Shown here: piece after piece, positions 39,647-40,413 of the stretch
How positions within the stretch are numbered: position 1 is the stretch's first letter
How the letters are laid out: every line of letters starts with the position of its first letter
From: Jiangellales bacterium
GTDB taxonomy: Bacteria; Actinomycetota; Actinomycetes; Jiangellales; Jiangellaceae
Direction: 5' to 3'
Assembly: GCA_030447955.1 (NCBI GenBank)
Contig: JAUJNY010000001.1
Span: 77,146-117,558, forward strand
DNA length: 40,413 nt
Made by a program: the position numbers and the translations under genes
Notes under the pieces: model-generated
What the model was told of the DNA's origin: nothing
Database searches by the model: none
Seen by the model: only the letters and a program-made list of their open reading frames with translations

Positions 39647-39784
39647 GTGAAGAGGACGACCCTGCTGGCCGCCGTGTGCGCGGTAGCCGGCTATCTCGGG
39701 TATCGGCGCGTGCAGGCCGAGCGGGCTGAGGACGACCTGTGGGCCGAGGCCACCGACCCGGTGGCGCCACGCGACCTGCGCTGA
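39647..39784 (+). CDS. DLW-39 family small protein
   Basis: A 45-residue protein. It starts VKRTTLLAAVCAVAGYLGYR, probably one membrane helix, and continues with an acidic tail containing the DDLWAEATDP motif that names the family. The GTG at 39647 follows AGGAG by eight bases. It lies between tRNA-Ile and tRNA-Ala, as in other actinobacteria. The function is unknown. Confidence 0.82.
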   Translation: MKRTTLLAAVCAVAGYLGYRRVQAERAEDDLWAEATDPVAPRDLR

Positions 39785-39816
39785 CGGGCTGGGCACCAAC
39801 ATTGCGGCACTGCACG

Positions 39817-39822
39817 TAGCCT
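39817..39822 (+). promoter_or_regulatory. -10 element before tRNA-Ala
   Basis: TAGCCT ends nine bases before the tRNA 5' end, the usual distance for a start at or near base 1. Confidence 0.4.
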
Positions 39823-39831
39823 GAACCGCCT

Positions 39832-39904
39832 GGGGACGTAGCTCAACTGGCAGAGCATCGCCTTTGCAAGGCGGGGGTTAGGGGTTCGAGTCCCCTCGTC
39901 TCCA
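39832..39904 (+). tRNA. tRNA-Ala (anticodon TGC)
   Basis: A 73-base cloverleaf. The acceptor GGGGACG pairs with CGTCTCC (one G-T pair), the anticodon loop is TTTGCAA within a CGCC/GGCG stem, and the T-arm has GGGTTCGAGTCCC-type sequence. It ends with discriminator A followed by CAG, so CCA is not encoded. Confidence 0.97.
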
Positions 39905-39977
39905 CAGCGTCGCTCGTCGACGTCTGCCCAGGTCAGCTTCCATGCTCCGAAGCGCCGGTCGTGGGGTCGCCACGGTA

Positions 39978-39999
39978 CGGATCTCGCGTGCGAGATCCG
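39978..39999. repeat. Perfect 10-bp inverted repeat after tRNA-Ala
   Basis: CGGATCTCGC and GCGAGATCCG flank a GT spacer. It is 73 bases past tRNA-Ala and has no T-run. It may be an operator or a terminator hairpin; the spacer is short for a hairpin loop. The surrounding gap 39905-40206 holds no gene I can support. Confidence 0.6.
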
Positions 40000-40206
40000 G
40001 GCAAGGACGTCCGCTCCACCAAGGCCATCACCGCCGCGGTCCGTGCCGAGATCGAGAACGTCGCCGCGTCACTCTGCCTTGAGGATCTTTACGCCGGTGT
40101 GCCGCAGCGGGCACGCCGTTACCGCGGACGCCTACCTCAGAACAGATGGCGCAGCTCCAGGCCGGCGCATGGTGACTGGGCAGGGAAAACCGCCGACAAT
40201 GAAGAG

Positions 40207-40413
40207 ATGGTCCTCCTCGAGGCCGCCTTGGTGGTCGGCGTGGTCTGGCTCTTTGTCTACGGGACGATCCGACTGATGACGCGCCCCCAGGAGCAGCGGC
40301 GTCCCGTCTCCCCCGCTGGCCAATGGCGGGCCGCTCACTACGACACCACGGCGGAGACGCACGTCGTGCTGCAGAAAGTCTCGCCGAGTGGCGACAACGT
40401 ACTGGATGAGCAC
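40207..40413 (+). CDS. Membrane protein of unknown function, cut by the right edge
   Basis: The visible 69 codons give MVLLEAALVVGVVWLFVYGT, a membrane helix, followed by a Pro/Arg-rich stretch and then RAAHYDTTAETHVVLQKVSP. No stop occurs before the window end. The ATG at 40207 lies six bases after GACAAT (40195-40200), the leaderless arrangement seen elsewhere here. The same frame is open back to a GTG at 39988; that part is less hydrophobic, unlike any family I know, and is separated by the -10 element, so I leave it out. Confidence 0.6.
   Translation, partial: MVLLEAALVVGVVWLFVYGTIRLMTRPQEQRRPVSPAGQWRAAHYDTTAETHVVLQKVSPSGDNVLDEH

Noticed and set aside
39988..40206. In-frame upstream extension of the last gene
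   Set aside because: It has no recognisable family, crosses a -10 element with leaderless spacing, and starts inside the dyad.

Overview
The window comes from the chromosome of a high-GC actinomycete and spans its replication origin. The evidence is very high third-position GC, many GTG starts, frequent 4-base GTGA/ATGA gene overlaps, TANNNT -10 elements placed 6 bases before start codons, and an actinobacterial gene order. From left to right that order is: penicillin-binding protein, DUF5318, padR, ino1; then cca, nudix hydrolase, DUF6049, murJ, pseudokinase, sigM, anti-sigma, trxB, trxA, cwlM; then parB, parA, rsmG, jag, yidC, yidD, rnpA, rpmH; then dnaA, oriC, dnaN, gnd, recF, DUF721, gyrB, gyrA, DUF3566, tRNA-Ile, DLW-39, tRNA-Ala. 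The gnd gene between dnaN and recF, and a murJ not fused to its pseudokinase domain, resemble Streptomyces/Frankia-like lineages more than mycobacteria. I cannot name the genus.

Region 1 (1-4550): a class A penicillin-binding protein that runs off the left edge, a DUF5318 gene, and a PadR regulator followed by inositol-phosphate synthase. A perfect 10+10 dyad sits just downstream of a likely padR promoter. Region 2 (4550-18230): an MFS transporter, a DUF1697 protein, the CCA-adding enzyme, and a long cell-envelope/stress block. The block holds the lipid II flippase MurJ, a membrane pseudokinase, an ECF sigma/anti-sigma pair, thioredoxin reductase and thioredoxin behind a SigR/SigH-like promoter, and a CwlM-like amidase-fold protein.

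Region 3 (18240-22076) is the only accessory part, about 7 to 11 kb from dnaA. It has a HEAT-repeat protein, a lipoprotein gene broken by a one-base frameshift, and an ISL3-family insertion sequence of 1431 bp. The IS has terminal inverted repeats and a perfect 8-bp target duplication, but its transposase carries three frameshifts. Two further decayed ISL3 fragments flank this area, one with an apparent 47-bp inverted end.

Region 4 (22077-39476) is the origin core. ParA/ParB and a parS site inside rsmG handle chromosome segregation. YidC, YidD, RnpA and RpmH form the conserved cluster reading away from dnaA. DnaA boxes lie upstream of dnaA, in the dnaA-dnaN gap (oriC), and upstream of gyrB. 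DnaN, RecF, DUF721 and gyrase follow. Region 5 (39477-40413): two tRNA genes without encoded CCA ends, a small DLW-39 gene, and a membrane protein that runs off the right edge.

I found no clearly new multi-gene system. The observations most worth checking are the PadR dyad, the Asp-to-Glu change in the CCA enzyme active site, the stand-alone pseudokinase, and the ISL3 graveyard near the origin.
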